Shown piece by piece: positions 7,664 through 18,234 of a stretch of 64,000 nucleotides of DNA. The stretch is from Linnemannia hyalina. Lineage: Eukaryota; Mortierellomycota; Mortierellomycetes; Mortierellales; Mortierellaceae. The stretch lies in NCBI GenBank assembly GCA_019671135.1, contig JAHRHY010000025.1, forward strand, positions 1 through 64,000. The letters are read 5' to 3'. Positions within the stretch are counted from its first letter, which is position 1. Every line of letters begins with the position of its first letter. The translations under genes were made by a program, and so were the position numbers. The notes beneath the pieces were generated by a model. It worked only from the letters and a program-made list of their open reading frames with translations, was not told the origin of the DNA and ran no database searches.

Positions 7664-10600
7664 GCAGAGGAAACAGCAATGGTAAGCTAAACCACACTGT
7701 TGAGTATGATGATGCATCTGAAGAAAAAGTTGAAGTAGATGGTGGTGAGATGTCTGTTGTCGACCAAGATGTCGTTGAGATGAGTAACGAAAATGGTGAC
7801 GTCACCGAAGTCGAACATGACCGCATGACTAACGACGCGTCTTTCATTCTGCATTCCAAACAGGTGGAAACAAGCAGTGAGATGCAACAAACTGATGTAC
7901 ATGAACTGGAGGAGCAGTCGCACAGTTTAACAGAAGTAGTCATAGTGAATGAAACAACAACTGACGAGAAGAATGTCAGTGACATCAACCCACGGAGTGA
8001 AACAGTGAAGAAGAGAAAGAAGAAAAAGAAGAATGCAAAGGGTATTGCGAAAATCGAATTGAAGAGCAAACTGCGTGGTGAATCCGGTTTGGGTATGAGA
8101 GTTCATGTAGGTCCATTGCCGATGCATCCTCTCGACGGGGGGGAAGGTAGCGGTGATGCTAAAGTGGCTGTCGACCAAGCAAAGGTGAAGTATGGAGCTA
8201 TGGGCATTGTTAAAGAAGGAAGAGATAATGCACCGGCCGAGTACAACATCGAGGATGTAGTAGACGACGAGTACCTAAGGGCCTTCGAAAGATTTTCAAT
8301 TAGTGATAACCCAGTGTCAGACGCATGTGATGGTTACCCATTATTCTCCTTTGGAGAGAAGGACTTTGAGTTAGTACACAAGCACTATGGTTCAAGTAAA
8401 CGAAAACATCAGCCGGATAATCGACTGTTTGTTCCTGTTTATCTTAATCAAGAGCGACATCTTGCACTCATTGATACTGGTGCCACACATTCATTTATTA
8501 GTGCAGCTGTAGTCAAAAAGTATTCTATTCCGGTTAAACCAATGGAAGGATACATTGAATTAGCTGACTCGTCTGTCATTAAACGCGTTGGAGAAACGGA
8601 AAACGTAGAGATTGTCTGTGGACAGAATGTGCTTAGCGCGCCATATGAGGTTATTGAACAGAGTCATGCAGTTACCATTGGCATGGATCTCTTTCACCGC
8701 TATGGATTCAATATCGTTGGACTACCCGATGCAGATGAGTCGTCTGGACGGATGCCAGCGCCAGTTGAAGACGAAAAGCCCACGCTGATACCTCTCACGA
8801 TTCCAGAACGAGAAAAGACGCAGGAATTTATTGCGGAAAAGGACGCGTTCATGAAGAGTATAGAAGAGTCGCTGAGGTTAAACGCCAAGATTCCAAATAC
8901 AAGTCATTGTACTATACCTGAAATGAAGGTGTATTTGCCAGTCCCTGATGACGTTATCCTCTACCGCAGACCTAAAGTATTTGCTGCATCGCAAATGCCG
9001 GTTCTTGATGAAGCAATCCAGAATTGGCTGAAGGATGATGTAATTACATTAGCACCTGCAGGTAATGCACACAACAACACATTAACGCTAGCGGCTAAGA
9101 AAGATGCTAACGGAAACAAGACTCTCTACCGAGTGTGCTTGGATCCGCGGCCCTTAAACGCGCACCTACCCGATGATAATTTTCCGGTACCACTTATATC
9201 AGACATCATGCAATTTGCTGGAGGCAATGCAGTGTTCTCGACTGTGGACCTAAAGCAGGCGTATCATCGATTACCAATCCATGAAGAAGATCAGCCGTTG
9301 ACGGCATTTATGCATAACGGGATTCAATATATGTTCAAGAAGGCTCCTTTTGGATTGAAGCCCTTGTCCAGTTTGTTTCAGCGTGGCATGAGCCGAATCC
9401 TTGGGGATTTGAAATTTGTCAGAAATTTTATCGATGACATTCTTCTCGCATCAAAGAACAGAAGCGATCATGCGATTCAGATGATAGAGTTGGTTAAACG
9501 GCTAACTGATGCCAAGCTTATTATTAACCTTGACAAGTGCAAGTTCTACAGTACGCAGGTGGCGTTGCTGGGCTTCATTGTGGATCTTGATGGAAAAAGA
9601 ATTGATCCCAATAAATTGGTGAATATCAATGATAGGAAACCCCCAACTACGGGTAAGCAGGTTCAATCTTATATGGGGACTTTTAATTTTTTCCGCGATC
9701 ACGTACCCATTATAGCTACCATTAGCGCTCCGCTAGATGCTATGCGTAATGTGGTGGGTCCATTTACGTTGAATGCTGCTCAGTTGAAGAGCTTTGAGGC
9801 ACTAAAGAATTTGTTGGTCTTATCGCCCATAATTTGCTGGGTGGATTTCAATTTGCCGTTATATGTTGCTACAGATGCATCTAACGTTGGAATTGGAGCA
9901 ATTTTATATCAGCTGCCGGAAGGCGAGGCGAATCCCAAAAACATTAGATATATTTCTTTTGTTGCGCGCTCATTGCAACCCAGTGAACGACGCTATAGTA
10001 CAACTCAGAAGGAGTTATTGGCAATTGTGTTTGCACTGAAGAAGTTGCATTACTATTTGTGGGGCCGTCACTTTACGCTTTTCACGGATCATCGCGCTCT
10101 TACTTTTATGCATACGCAGAAGGATATGAACTCGATGCTTACCGCATGGCAGGAGACTATTTTGGATTACACGTTTAAGGTTGTTTATCGACCTGGCGTT
10201 CTGAACGTTTTACCAGACGCTTTGTCTCGCCAGTTTCCTCAAGAGTTGTGGACAGCCCGCATTCAAGGATCTGCTCCGAGCAAAATTTATGGTTATGTTC
10301 ACTTAATCCAGGACGCCGACACTCAACGTGTGACGGTAGCTGTCTCAGAGAGAAGAGGAGTGTTAGTCGACGCACATGCGCTTGGTCACATTGGGACCAA
10401 TGCCATGGTCAAGCATATTCATTCGTTGCAAAAGACGTGGCCTAATCTGGCCAAGGATTGCTTGGAGTATGTTCAGCGTTGCCAAGAATGCCAGCGAGTC
10501 AACATCGCACGCAAGGGATACCACCCTCTGACGGCCATTCATGCTCAGTTACCAGGTGAACATATGGCGGTTGATTTGACCGGTCCATTCCCTGTGGAGA

Positions 10601-11844
10601 GCGATGGAAACCTATTCCTACTCATTTTGGTTGATGTTTGTACAAGGTTCGTCTTCTTGGAACCCATACCTGACAAGAAGGGGATGACCATTGCAAAAGT
10701 TTTGTTCAAAATCTTCACCACTATTGGTTTTCCACGTATCCTCCAATCTGACAATGGCAGAGAATTCGTTAACGAGGCGGTGCAAGTGATGACTACCACT
10801 ATGGGAGTGCAACATAGGTTACTCACCCCTTATCACCCTCGCGGAAACGGAGTCGCCGAAAATCATGTGAAAACAGCATGCACTATCATTCGCAAAGAGG
10901 TTCAAGACCATAAACAAGCATGGGCGAAACATGTTCCTATGGCACAGCTAGCTATGAACACCAGAATTGTGGCTCTACACAATTCGTCCCCATTTTCTTT
11001 GTTTTTTGCGCGGCGTTATAATGGTATTAGCAATTTTTCGGACACGACAGAGAAGTTATCATCCCAGGAGGAGCTCTTAAAGCGGCTTGAGTACATGACC
11101 AAGACCGTCTTTCCAGCGATTGACACTAAGACCCGCGAAACTCAACGTCGAATGATTGAGCGTTTCAATAGAACAGTACTGCACAGTGAATTCCCTGATG
11201 GAGCAAAGGTTATGTCTTTGGACCCGATCTTGGGCGACAAGCTTTCGCCTAGGTATGAAGGCCCTTATATTGTAGTCAGACGAACAACTGGTGGATCCTA
11301 TGTGTTGAAGGATGCCACAGGAGAAGAGTTAGGTCGTAAATTTGCGCCGTCGCAGCTAAAGCTTGTGCTCGACGATTTTGAAGCAACTGACACATACGTA
11401 GTAGAAAAAGTTCTCAACCACAGGCATGGACCTAGGGGGGGGATGGAATACCGCGTAAAATGGAAAGGGTACAAAGAGGAAACCTGGGAGCGTCAAGAGA
11501 ATTTTATTGAGAGAAAGTGTATCACAGACTACTGGAAGACTAAAAACCTACCAGGATCGCAATCTCTAACGCAGCCTCGTCAAACGGCCGCGACTCTCGG
11601 GACTAAGGGTCAAGAGCAGGAGCTCAATCCATCGCAACGTAAAGGTGCTACTAAAACATCAAAGAACATATCCAATGGTGATGCTCTTAATAAGGGTACA
11701 TGCAAGCGTGCAAACCCCGACGAAGAAGAAGATCAATTGGTCGATCGACGCAGGTCTAAACGACTGCGAAGAAATAATGCTAATGGCGAGAAGATGAGTA
11801 TTGAGCTTAGGACGATTCGCGGGCGTATGCCTGATCGTCATTAG
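7664..11844 (+). CDS. Ty3-2 pol: protease, reverse transcriptase, RNase H, integrase, chromodomain
   Basis: The 1393-codon frame is intact and joins gag in frame when A1 and one CTG are subtracted. The order is as follows. An acidic linker comes first. The protease has DTGA at 8473-8484. RT follows with LDPRPLNAHL, STVDLKQAYHR and catalytic FIDD at 9427-9438 (Phe in place of the common Tyr). RNase H has YVATDASNVGIGA near 9870. The integrase has an HHCC zinc finger (about 10370-10500) and catalytic Asp at 10573, Asp at 10750 and Glu at 10858. The chromodomain (about 11395-11550) has EYRVKWKGY and TWERQENF. A basic tail ends the protein. An ORF caller would start it at 7642 inside the A1 unit, which is artificial. 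Gag-pol in one frame without a stop is common in fungal Ty3 elements. Confidence 0.9.
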
Positions 11845-12155
11845 CATGCATCATCAGTGCATCCGATGAATAATGCAGTAGGGGTTTTTCCGCTTCCCCT
11901 ACAATCACGTTCGAGGTTTTCCCTCTTGGGTTTTCCCCTCGCAAGGATTTTTAAACGATTTTTTGCCTTGAGTGAACAATTAATGTCATGTGAGGATTGT
12001 TGATCCTCAACCTGTCTGCAAGGTTTTTATTCAGATTTTTTCCTGGCAGAACAGTAAAATAATGCACAGAGTCCAAGTGATTCTTAGACACAAACGAGCA
12101 GAGCATATATGCGTTTTTAAGCAGACGGCTTTCAGCCTTTCCCATGGGAGGGGAT
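11845..12155 (+). other. Ty3-2 3' untranslated region and polypurine tract
   Basis: No gene is seen. It runs from the pol stop to a purine tract (catgggaggggat) at about 12143-12155, which directly precedes a TG dinucleotide start of a candidate LTR. Confidence 0.5.
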
Positions 12156-12321
12156 TGTCGCATATTTGCCTGTCTCGGGGGTGTCAGCTAATGTAATTAG
12201 GCTAGAGACAGTAATTTAGTCATATGACCAGACACCGACATAAATGGAGGTGTCTGGGCTGTTAACAAAGATCCCTCTCTTGTCTTATCAATTCGATTGT
12301 GCGTGACTAGCGTAAAAATTT
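12156..12321 (+). repeat. Candidate truncated 3' LTR of Ty3-2
   Basis: It starts with TGTCGCAT directly after the polypurine tract. At about 12322 it runs into sequence (caataacaattttttaaaa...) that is otherwise found only next to the right unit of A-type elements, so the LTR end is lost. There is no second copy in the window to confirm the start. Confidence 0.5.
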
Positions 12322-12940
12322 TCAATAACAATTTTTTAAAAAGGCTTATACTTAACTGCATACACAACAGCATGTAGGATGGTATCTATCATATAGCAAG
12401 CACATAGTTGAGAATACAAATATATTTTTATATTTTTTTCGGTAGCGGCCCCTTCATGTGCAGAGGATATAAAAAGGCATATAAAAAATATCCAAAGCCC
12501 AAGGAACGGAGTGTTTACTTCCATAACTGACATATCTCTTCATAGTGGGCAACAGAACACAGAATAAAATAGCAATAGACAGCACATGTTTTTTTAAAAT
12601 GTAATCTCTCCCCTGTATTTCGCCCCAAAGATACAGTTGAGAGTACAAGTGCTTTAGATGATGACATACAAGAACTACTCTGGCGAATCTTGCAGTGAGG
12701 GTTACAGGTTAATAGTAGATGGACATATTCAAGAGTGTGGTGTGCGAAAAATAAGAAGACTTTGTTGTTTGGAGAATAGGTTGGTGTTTAGTAGGATAGT
12801 TAAACAAAAAATGTTACAATGGTTGTCTTATATGCTTGGTATCATATATACATTCTCATCCCATAGTCGCTATGGATATTGTCGAGATCTACAGAGATGT
12901 AACAAACACCATATGATAACTTGGACCTGAAAGGCCTCCT
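12322..12940 (+). mobile_element. A3: right-end remnant of a third A-type element
   Basis: 12322-12444 matches the ~110-120 bp A-type tail (compare 7040-7165 and 28910-29042). 12445-12940 is a complete terminal unit carrying the same variants as the unit at 19670 (a T7 run, the SHSRYGYCRDL reading). The left unit, both genes and the left flank are gone. The right flank begins TAA and then C-type sequence (D), so A3 was probably inserted in D, with TAA as the expected but unpaired duplication. Confidence 0.8.
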
Positions 12941-13727
12941 AAGCATATATTCACCAGCGTCTTACTCGGTAAGTAATCCATCTGCACGTATTTTGTCACG
13001 TAGGAGTTGATAAGATGCCTCTAATAACTTTTTTATGCCGTTAGTGCCAAATATAGTGGCATCTTGTGGAAAGAGGTTACGATGATGATCTAAAAATTCA
13101 TCCAAATAGACAAACATACACAATTCCAGATTCTTCTCATAAATAAAATCTGCAACAACTTCCTGCTGGCGTGCTTTGGTTAAACGTGTAGGCCTGGGCA
13201 TAATATATTTGCGGCGATAAGACGTCTAAATGCTCATCCCCCTATATACCTATTTGTCAATTACTCCCTTGAATAGATACAACTTGACATCTATATTAGA
13301 TATTGTTGTGTATGCCCTCAAACACAAACATTGAGAGAAATATTCCCGGGAAAAAACGTGGTATATCAAGTATCAAGAGATCACCATTCCGCCTAATATG
13401 CCAAAAAGGATTTGCAACAGGTGTGACCAAAAGAAGCCTTCATATGATTTCTACGATGATTCCAGAAATACATGTAAGGAATGCAAGATAAAGTCTTCCA
13501 AGGAGAGCTATCAGGCAAAAAAGAATGGTGGAAAGCATGTGAAATCTGGGAGATGTAAGAAAGATGAGGATGTGCAACAATCCGATGATGATTTACAGTA
13601 TGAGAATAAGAAGTTAAAGAAACGTGTCAGAAAATTAGAGAAAGAAATGGATAAGATGAACCAAATTATTTCCCAGCAGAAGAGGGAGATTTATATAATA
13701 AATGCCTTGATCAAAGGATTTGCCAGT
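12941..13727 (-). mobile_element. D: inverted fragment of a second C-type element
   Basis: Read on the minus strand, this is nearly identical to 14274-15050 of the complete C-type element, with the same two genes in the same order. It is cut on one side by the A3 unit and on the other by the left end of the complete C element. Both genes in it are broken. Confidence 0.85.
12962..13201 (-). pseudogene. Broken copy of the C-type small basic protein
   Basis: Seventy-nine codons are identical or nearly identical to residues 1-79 of the protein at 14812-15084. An AAA to TAA change then stops it early (LLTE-stop in place of LLTEKDAGEY), and the A3 unit follows 22 bases later. The upstream in-frame ATG of the intact copy is followed here by a stop, which supports the internal MPRPTRL methionine as the true start. 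Confidence 0.8.
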
Positions 13728-13751
13728 GGGAAATGTCTTGGGTCGAAATAG
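13398..13751 (+). pseudogene. Truncated copy of the C-type zinc-ribbon/coiled-coil protein
   Basis: The first 110 residues match the protein at 14223-14615. The frame then crosses into the left terminal repeat of the complete C element and gains six foreign residues (KCLGSK) before a stop. The last 20 native residues, an acidic tail, are lost. Confidence 0.85.
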
Positions 13752-14046
13752 TTAAATATGTTATGGAATACCAATGGAAGTTGCAAGAATTTGTACAGAC
13801 GATTATGGAAGGAGTTTTTAAAAAGACAACAGATATATCTATAAAGAATACATATACAAAAGCAAAAGAATCCAAATGGACATAGTTATCTAGCAGTATT
13901 ACAAGAGCAAAACGTAAGGAAAGAGTATCAACATAAACATATTTTACATATCGGTAATCGAGGAATAGAATTGGGGGAGATCGCTTTTTTTTGGGCGAGG
14001 GAGTACACCATTTTTCTCGTCTTTTGTTAAGCTATGCCCACCATTT
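13728..14046 (+). repeat. Left 319 bp terminal inverted repeat of the C-type element
   Basis: It pairs with 18235-18553. It contains one TTTTTAAAAA palindrome and ends at a TTTTAAAA motif (about 14043-14050). Bases 14047-14222 between the repeat and the first gene hold nothing recognised. Confidence 0.9.
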
Positions 14047-14222
14047 TAAAACACCTACGTTCATATAACATATATAGCATTTATACGTGTGTCCCCGGTG
14101 AATCTCATGCATATACATCATGATGATAATGGTACCAGCTTGGTTGACAGTACATGAATTTCCTGGGAATAATTCCCATAATACTACTTATGGAAGGTAT
14201 ATATATTGCACATTTTAAAAGT

Positions 14223-14615
14223 TTATTCCGATAGCTCAACAACATTGGCTGTATCTAATTCTTCCTCTTGATTTACCATGAGACCACTGGCAAATCCTTT
14301 GATCAAGGCATTTATTATATAAATCTCCCTCTTCTGCTGGGAAATAATTTGGTTCATCTTATCCATTTCTTTCTCTAATTTTCTGACACGTTTCTTTAAC
14401 TTCTTATTCTCATACTGTAAATCATCATCGGATTGTTGCACATCCTCATCTTTCTTACATCTCCCAGATTTCACATGCTTTCCACCATTCTTTTTTGCCT
14501 GATAGCTCTCCTTGGAAGACTTTATCTTGCATTCCTTACATGTATTTCTGGAATCATCGTAGAAATCATATGAAGGCTTCTTTTGGTCACATCTGTTGCA
14601 AATCCTTTTTGGCAT
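14223..14615 (-). CDS. C-type zinc-ribbon/coiled-coil protein, 130 aa
   Basis: Residues 5-30 form a CxxC...CxxC zinc ribbon (ICNRCDQKK...TCKECK), a form found in many small proteins of mobile elements and large viruses. A basic linker follows, then a strong coiled coil at about residues 66-100 (ENKKLKKRVRKLEKEMDKM). The tail is acidic. This suggests a dimeric nucleic-acid-binding accessory protein. It is divergently transcribed from the next gene, sharing the ~200 bp between 14615 and 14812. A TTTTAAAA motif lies directly past the stop (14213-14220). A broken copy exists in fragment D. The function is unknown; Harbinger elements usually carry a second, Myb-like DNA-binding protein, and this one could fill that role without being a Myb protein. 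Confidence 0.75.
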   Translation of the reverse strand: MPKRICNRCDQKKPSYDFYDDSRNTCKECKIKSSKESYQAKKNGGKHVKSGRCKKDEDVQQSDDDLQYENKKLKKRVRKLEKEMDKMNQIISQQKREIYIINALIKGFASGLMVNQEEELDTANVVELSE

Positions 14616-14811
14616 ATTAGGTGGAATGGTGATCTCTTGATACTTGATATACCACGTTTTTTCCCGGGAATATTTCTCTCAATGTTTGTGTTTGAGGGCA
14701 TACACAACAATATCTAATATAGATGTCAAGTTGTATCTATTCAAGGGAGTAATTGACAAATAAGTATATAGCGGGATGAGCATCTGGACGTCTTATCGCC
14801 GCAAATATATC

Positions 14812-15084
14812 ATGCCCAGGCCTACACGTTTAACCAAAGCACGCCAGCAGGAAGTTGTTGCAGATTTTATTTATGAGAAGAATCTGGAATTGTGTATGTT
14901 TGTCTATTTGGATGAATTTTTAGATCATCATCGTAACCTCTTTCCACAAGATGCCACTATATTTGGCACTAACGGCATAAAAAAGTTATTAGAGGCATCT
15001 TATCAACTCCTACGTGACAAAATACGTGCAGATGGATTACTTACCGAGAAAGACGCTGGTGAATATATGCTTAGAAAAAAATGA
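14812..15084 (+). CDS. C-type small basic protein, 90 aa, unknown
   Basis: I do not recognise it. The N-terminus is basic (MPRPTRLTKARQQEV), followed by predicted helices with LELCMFVYLDEFLDHH and IKKLLEASYQLLRDKIRADG. It could be a small helical DNA-binding or dimerisation protein. An in-frame ATG 12 codons upstream exists (14776), but that region is broken by a stop in the copy in fragment D, so I favour the internal start. The stop is followed by TTTTTAAAA (15102-15110), then by the next gene at 15130. Confidence 0.65.
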   Translation: MPRPTRLTKARQQEVVADFIYEKNLELCMFVYLDEFLDHHRNLFPQDATIFGTNGIKKLLEASYQLLRDKIRADGLLTEKDAGEYMLRKK

Positions 15085-15129
15085 CGACCTAAATTATAGA
15101 CTTTTTAAAACCTAAGTATACCTTTTATT

Positions 15130-16833
15130 ATGTCGCCAACAAAAGAATCTCTGATAAACAAAGCCATCAACGAAATTTCCCATTTGCTGTCAAATGTGGG
15201 TAATCTACAGTCAGCACCATTTGGCAGTGTGGAGAGAAAAGGATTCACCAAATTCTCCAAACTCTTTTGCGATTCCATCATCTTTTGGGGTATATATAAC
15301 TTTGCTGACGATACCACTAAAGGTACAGCAATTGGAAAGTACATTGCTGAACTGCGCGATGCATTTAACCACACCGATTTAATTGTGGAATCTGTAAAGT
15401 TGGTCGATGCTAGGCAGGTTAAAATGGATGATAACTATTTTTCTCCGCGCATGGTCAAACGCCATAGAAAGTTGTTTGTTGGAAAAGAATACCAACAGGG
15501 ATTTATTGCCATCAAGGTTTCTTTAGATTTTTCCCGTGCAAAGATTGTTGTGCCAATTTTGGCGAACATGTTGTCTAGCTTGAACGAGAGCGGCATTGCT
15601 TTACATGACATAGACTTTGCCTATGATTGTACGCGTATTACCACACGACTGCACGTGGAGAGATTGCTAAAACAAACGAAAACTACAAAAATTGTCGATG
15701 ATGTGGGAAGAGTAGGACATCATTGTATTTCATGGAGAGGTCGAAAAGGGGATACAAAGAATATCCGATATAAGGTGTATAACAAATTTGTCCAGATTTT
15801 GGAAAGTGCCGAGGTGCGAAAGAGCCTTGGTTCACGTTTGGAGGATTTGGTGGAGAAAGAAACAGCATTTGGACGACGAGTTAAAAAATATAAAAAGCAT
15901 GGTTATAGTCGTATCGAGCTGACGTTTGAAGGTTCATCTTTGAGATCTCTTCAGTCATATCAAGACGAAATGGACAAGACAAAGAATCTCTTGAAGAAAT
16001 GTAAAACATTTAAATGTTCCTTTGAGATGCAGTGGGAGGAACGTGCAAAATGCATTACCTCGATGGTGGCTGTACATTTTCCACATGAGAAACTGTTTGC
16101 TTATTGTCACTGGTGGAATTCGGTAACCTCTAAGAAGTATGGATATATGTGGCAAAACTTTAAGAACCCCGAGCTTATTACACTTTTGCTGGCTAACTAT
16201 TCCTTTAACGATAGACCTATATATTTTGTGGAAGGACATGTAGAAGAGGTAAATGGGAAAGATGAAGTTATTTTGGGCGAAATAAGGACATTTAAGCGCG
16301 AGCCTGGATGTACTGCCATCACGCTAGTTGCTGGCTCGCAAAAAGGAATGTTTCCTTCGAGGGATGCATCTTCTAACGTCATTCGTAAATTTAGCAAAGT
16401 TGGAATTGTGGAAGTTGACAACATCTCTATTGCCTGGCCAAAGCGTGTTCATAACAGGTATAGTGCCCCACTTGCAGATATCTTCGAATATGATGAAGAT
16501 ACAGTAGACACAAATGTGTTACATCTGAAAACTATTCATGTTTCGATGTATACTGCAGCCGACCGAATTCTAACGCCCGATGAAGAGTATACCATTGTGG
16601 CGGCCGGTCTCAAAGAATTTCGTTCTGAACATCGTTGGCATTTTATTACAGCATGTGGCATAAAGGTGCGCGCAGGAAAATCGTTGGCAAAGATTTGGAG
16701 ACCATGGCGTGTGGAGCATCTTCAAGGTCTACAGAGAATTGGTAGTGTGCAAGGTGTACCGTTGATGACATTTCGTGCAGTAAAAAAGGTTCGTATTCAT
16801 GGCGAGGACGATATGAAGTGCGAGCGCGTTTGA
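15130..16833 (+). CDS. C-type 567 aa protein, possibly a replication-initiator-like protein
   Basis: This is an intact frame with no family I can name with confidence. Residues about 150-265 contain DIDFAYDCT, IRYKVYNK, EVR...GSRLEDLV and GYSRIELTF. This order (aspartate strand, K-x-Y-x-K, Arg, then R-x-E) resembles replication initiators of the Rep_trans/phage CRI type, in which Tyr and Lys sit near the nicking site. The match is a pattern seen by eye, not an alignment. The C-terminal 300 residues look like mixed alpha/beta without a helicase Walker motif. The gene converges with the transposase gene (36 bp gap), and TTTTTAAAAA sits in that gap (16838-16847). Its size and intactness in a compact element suggest a real role in transposition or copying. 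Confidence 0.7.
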   Translation: MSPTKESLINKAINEISHLLSNVGNLQSAPFGSVERKGFTKFSKLFCDSIIFWGIYNFADDTTKGTAIGKYIAELRDAFNHTDLIVESVKLVDARQVKMDDNYFSPRMVKRHRKLFVGKEYQQGFIAIKVSLDFSRAKIVVPILANMLSSLNESGIALHDIDFAYDCTRITTRLHVERLLKQTKTTKIVDDVGRVGHHCISWRGRKGDTKNIRYKVYNKFVQILESAEVRKSLGSRLEDLVEKETAFGRRVKKYKKHGYSRIELTFEGSSLRSLQSYQDEMDKTKNLLKKCKTFKCSFEMQWEERAKCITSMVAVHFPHEKLFAYCHWWNSVTSKKYGYMWQNFKNPELITLLLANYSFNDRPIYFVEGHVEEVNGKDEVILGEIRTFKREPGCTAITLVAGSQKGMFPSRDASSNVIRKFSKVGIVEVDNISIAWPKRVHNRYSAPLADIFEYDEDTVDTNVLHLKTIHVSMYTAADRILTPDEEYTIVAAGLKEFRSEHRWHFITACGIKVRAGKSLAKIWRPWRVEHLQGLQRIGSVQGVPLMTFRAVKKVRIHGEDDMKCERV

Positions 16834-16868
16834 GAGGTTTTTAAAAACTTTGGAAAGACTTTTGTTAA

Positions 16869-18149
16869 TTATAGACTGGTATTATCATCTTCGTGGTTTG
16901 ACATTTCCTCGTCATCATCCTTATTTGACGTTTGTTCATCATCATCATCTGAAGCAACATCTATTCCTACAAATTTCTCTTGCATTCTTTGTAACTCAAG
17001 ACCATTTTCCAGTTTGTTTTGTACTGTAACGGTTTGTGTTAACTCTGGAACAAGTTGCCTTTCTCGTGGATAATCTACTCCTTCTTCCATCCATCCACGA
17101 TGATGTGGCAGCTCTTCGATGTCGACTGCTTTGACAAAGTTGCGAACATTTAGCAAGAGAAGACAAAGGCGGAGTGTAAGATTAAACTCCTTTTTAGATC
17201 CAACTCGAACAATCTCCTTGTTATTAAACTTGGCGAATGTTTTCATGAGATCACCAAAGACAGCCTCTGACGTAGATCGAAATCCACCAAACATAGCATT
17301 AAAGTTGGATTCCTCTTCGTGGAGTTGCTGTAGTCGTTTCTTACGAATGGGAAAACAGAAGTTACGCTCGTCCAACTTTTCTTTTTCCACAATATCGCCA
17401 ATGTATTGTGTATATCCTCCATCGAGAGCAATACAGTCCATGTTGTTGATCTTCTTACCAATGCCCATCTCTTGTAACATTTTCCCATCGTTGTTATCAC
17501 GACATGACGCTGATTTGGATACAAAGAGAACCATTCCATTGGCATCGATGGCCACTTGCGTTCTCAAACCCGATTTCTTTAACTTATAAGAATACATTGC
17601 TGCTTTATCTTCCCCATATGTTGCTCGAGAGTCATGACCATCCAAGTAGAGAGTTACATGCTTGAACATTGGGGGATTTTTCCAATTGGCTGTTCGAATA
17701 CGAATTTCCAGCGAAGAAAACATGGATGCAAAACAGCGTGTAATCTCCTTCTCAAACAATGCACGTTCCACCTTGACGAATGTACTGTATATCAAATGGA
17801 ATGTGGACTTTGGCATATACTGTGCCATGGAATCCATAGTCTCTCCAGCGACGAAAAAGTACAAGAATGCAATTCCTTTCTCAAGTGCGTTATATGGACC
17901 AGGGAAATAGTGTTTACTCCAGATGGTAGATAGAAAGAAAAACACTGGTATGGCTCCAAGTCTCTTCATCAACACCTTTTTCATATCCTGTATTCTTGCA
18001 ATTGGTTTCAACTCTGAACGATGAAATGTCTTGACCTTTGGGCACATTGGCCACGGTTCATAAAGAAATCCCCATTCGTTCTCCAACAGATTATCAAGCA
18101 GCCGTGCAAGTTTCTTTGGCGTAGGGTTTACGATGGTATCAGTCTCCAT
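16869..18149 (-). CDS. C-type DDE transposase, IS5/PIF-Harbinger-like, 426 aa
   Basis: It is homologous along its length to the A1/A2 transposases. Shared blocks include GAIPVFFFL, YFPGPYNALEKG, PPMFKHVTLYLDGHD (first Asp), YSYKLKKSGLRTQVA, FVSKSASC, MDCIALDGGYTQY (second Asp) and GGFRSTSEAVFGDLMKTF (Glu). The tail is very acidic (DDDDEQ...DDDEE). I start at METDTIV (18149), about 12 codons inside the longest frame, by analogy with the starts of the A-type enzymes. The enzyme should act on the 319 bp inverted ends. That two related transposases serve elements with unlike ends and cargo is the basis for grouping A- and C-type together. Confidence 0.85.
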   Translation of the reverse strand: METDTIVNPTPKKLARLLDNLLENEWGFLYEPWPMCPKVKTFHRSELKPIARIQDMKKVLMKRLGAIPVFFFLSTIWSKHYFPGPYNALEKGIAFLYFFVAGETMDSMAQYMPKSTFHLIYSTFVKVERALFEKEITRCFASMFSSLEIRIRTANWKNPPMFKHVTLYLDGHDSRATYGEDKAAMYSYKLKKSGLRTQVAIDANGMVLFVSKSASCRDNNDGKMLQEMGIGKKINNMDCIALDGGYTQYIGDIVEKEKLDERNFCFPIRKKRLQQLHEEESNFNAMFGGFRSTSEAVFGDLMKTFAKFNNKEIVRVGSKKEFNLTLRLCLLLLNVRNFVKAVDIEELPHHRGWMEEGVDYPRERQLVPELTQTVTVQNKLENGLELQRMQEKFVGIDVASDDDDEQTSNKDDDEEMSNHEDDNTSL

Positions 18150-18234
18150 AATGTCGTTTTCTGCAAAAATAGGGATTATACACACGTAATTATGTCAATT
18201 ATTCCCTAGAATTCCCCAGATATGTCATATTAAG

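Larger units (their letters stand above)
1122..12321 (+). mobile_element. Ty3-2: Ty3/gypsy retrotransposon interrupted by DNA transposon A1
   Basis: gag (from 1125) and pol (to 11844) lie in one frame once 2176-7663 is subtracted. The insert is a 5485 bp DNA transposon flanked by the direct repeat CTG (2173-2175 and 7661-7663). A polypurine tract (about 12145-12155) precedes a TGTCGC start that looks like the 3' LTR, cut short at about 12321 where sequence of another A-type element begins. The 5' end of gag abuts the LTR of Ty3-1, so the leader and 5' LTR are not visible. All pol catalytic motifs are present. Confidence 0.85.

Noticed and set aside
13398..18149. Endogenous giant-virus segment
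   Set aside because: The zinc ribbon, acidic proteins and boundary motifs recall large DNA viruses, but no capsid, polymerase or packaging gene is present, and a DDE transposase plus inverted ends explain the unit as a transposon.
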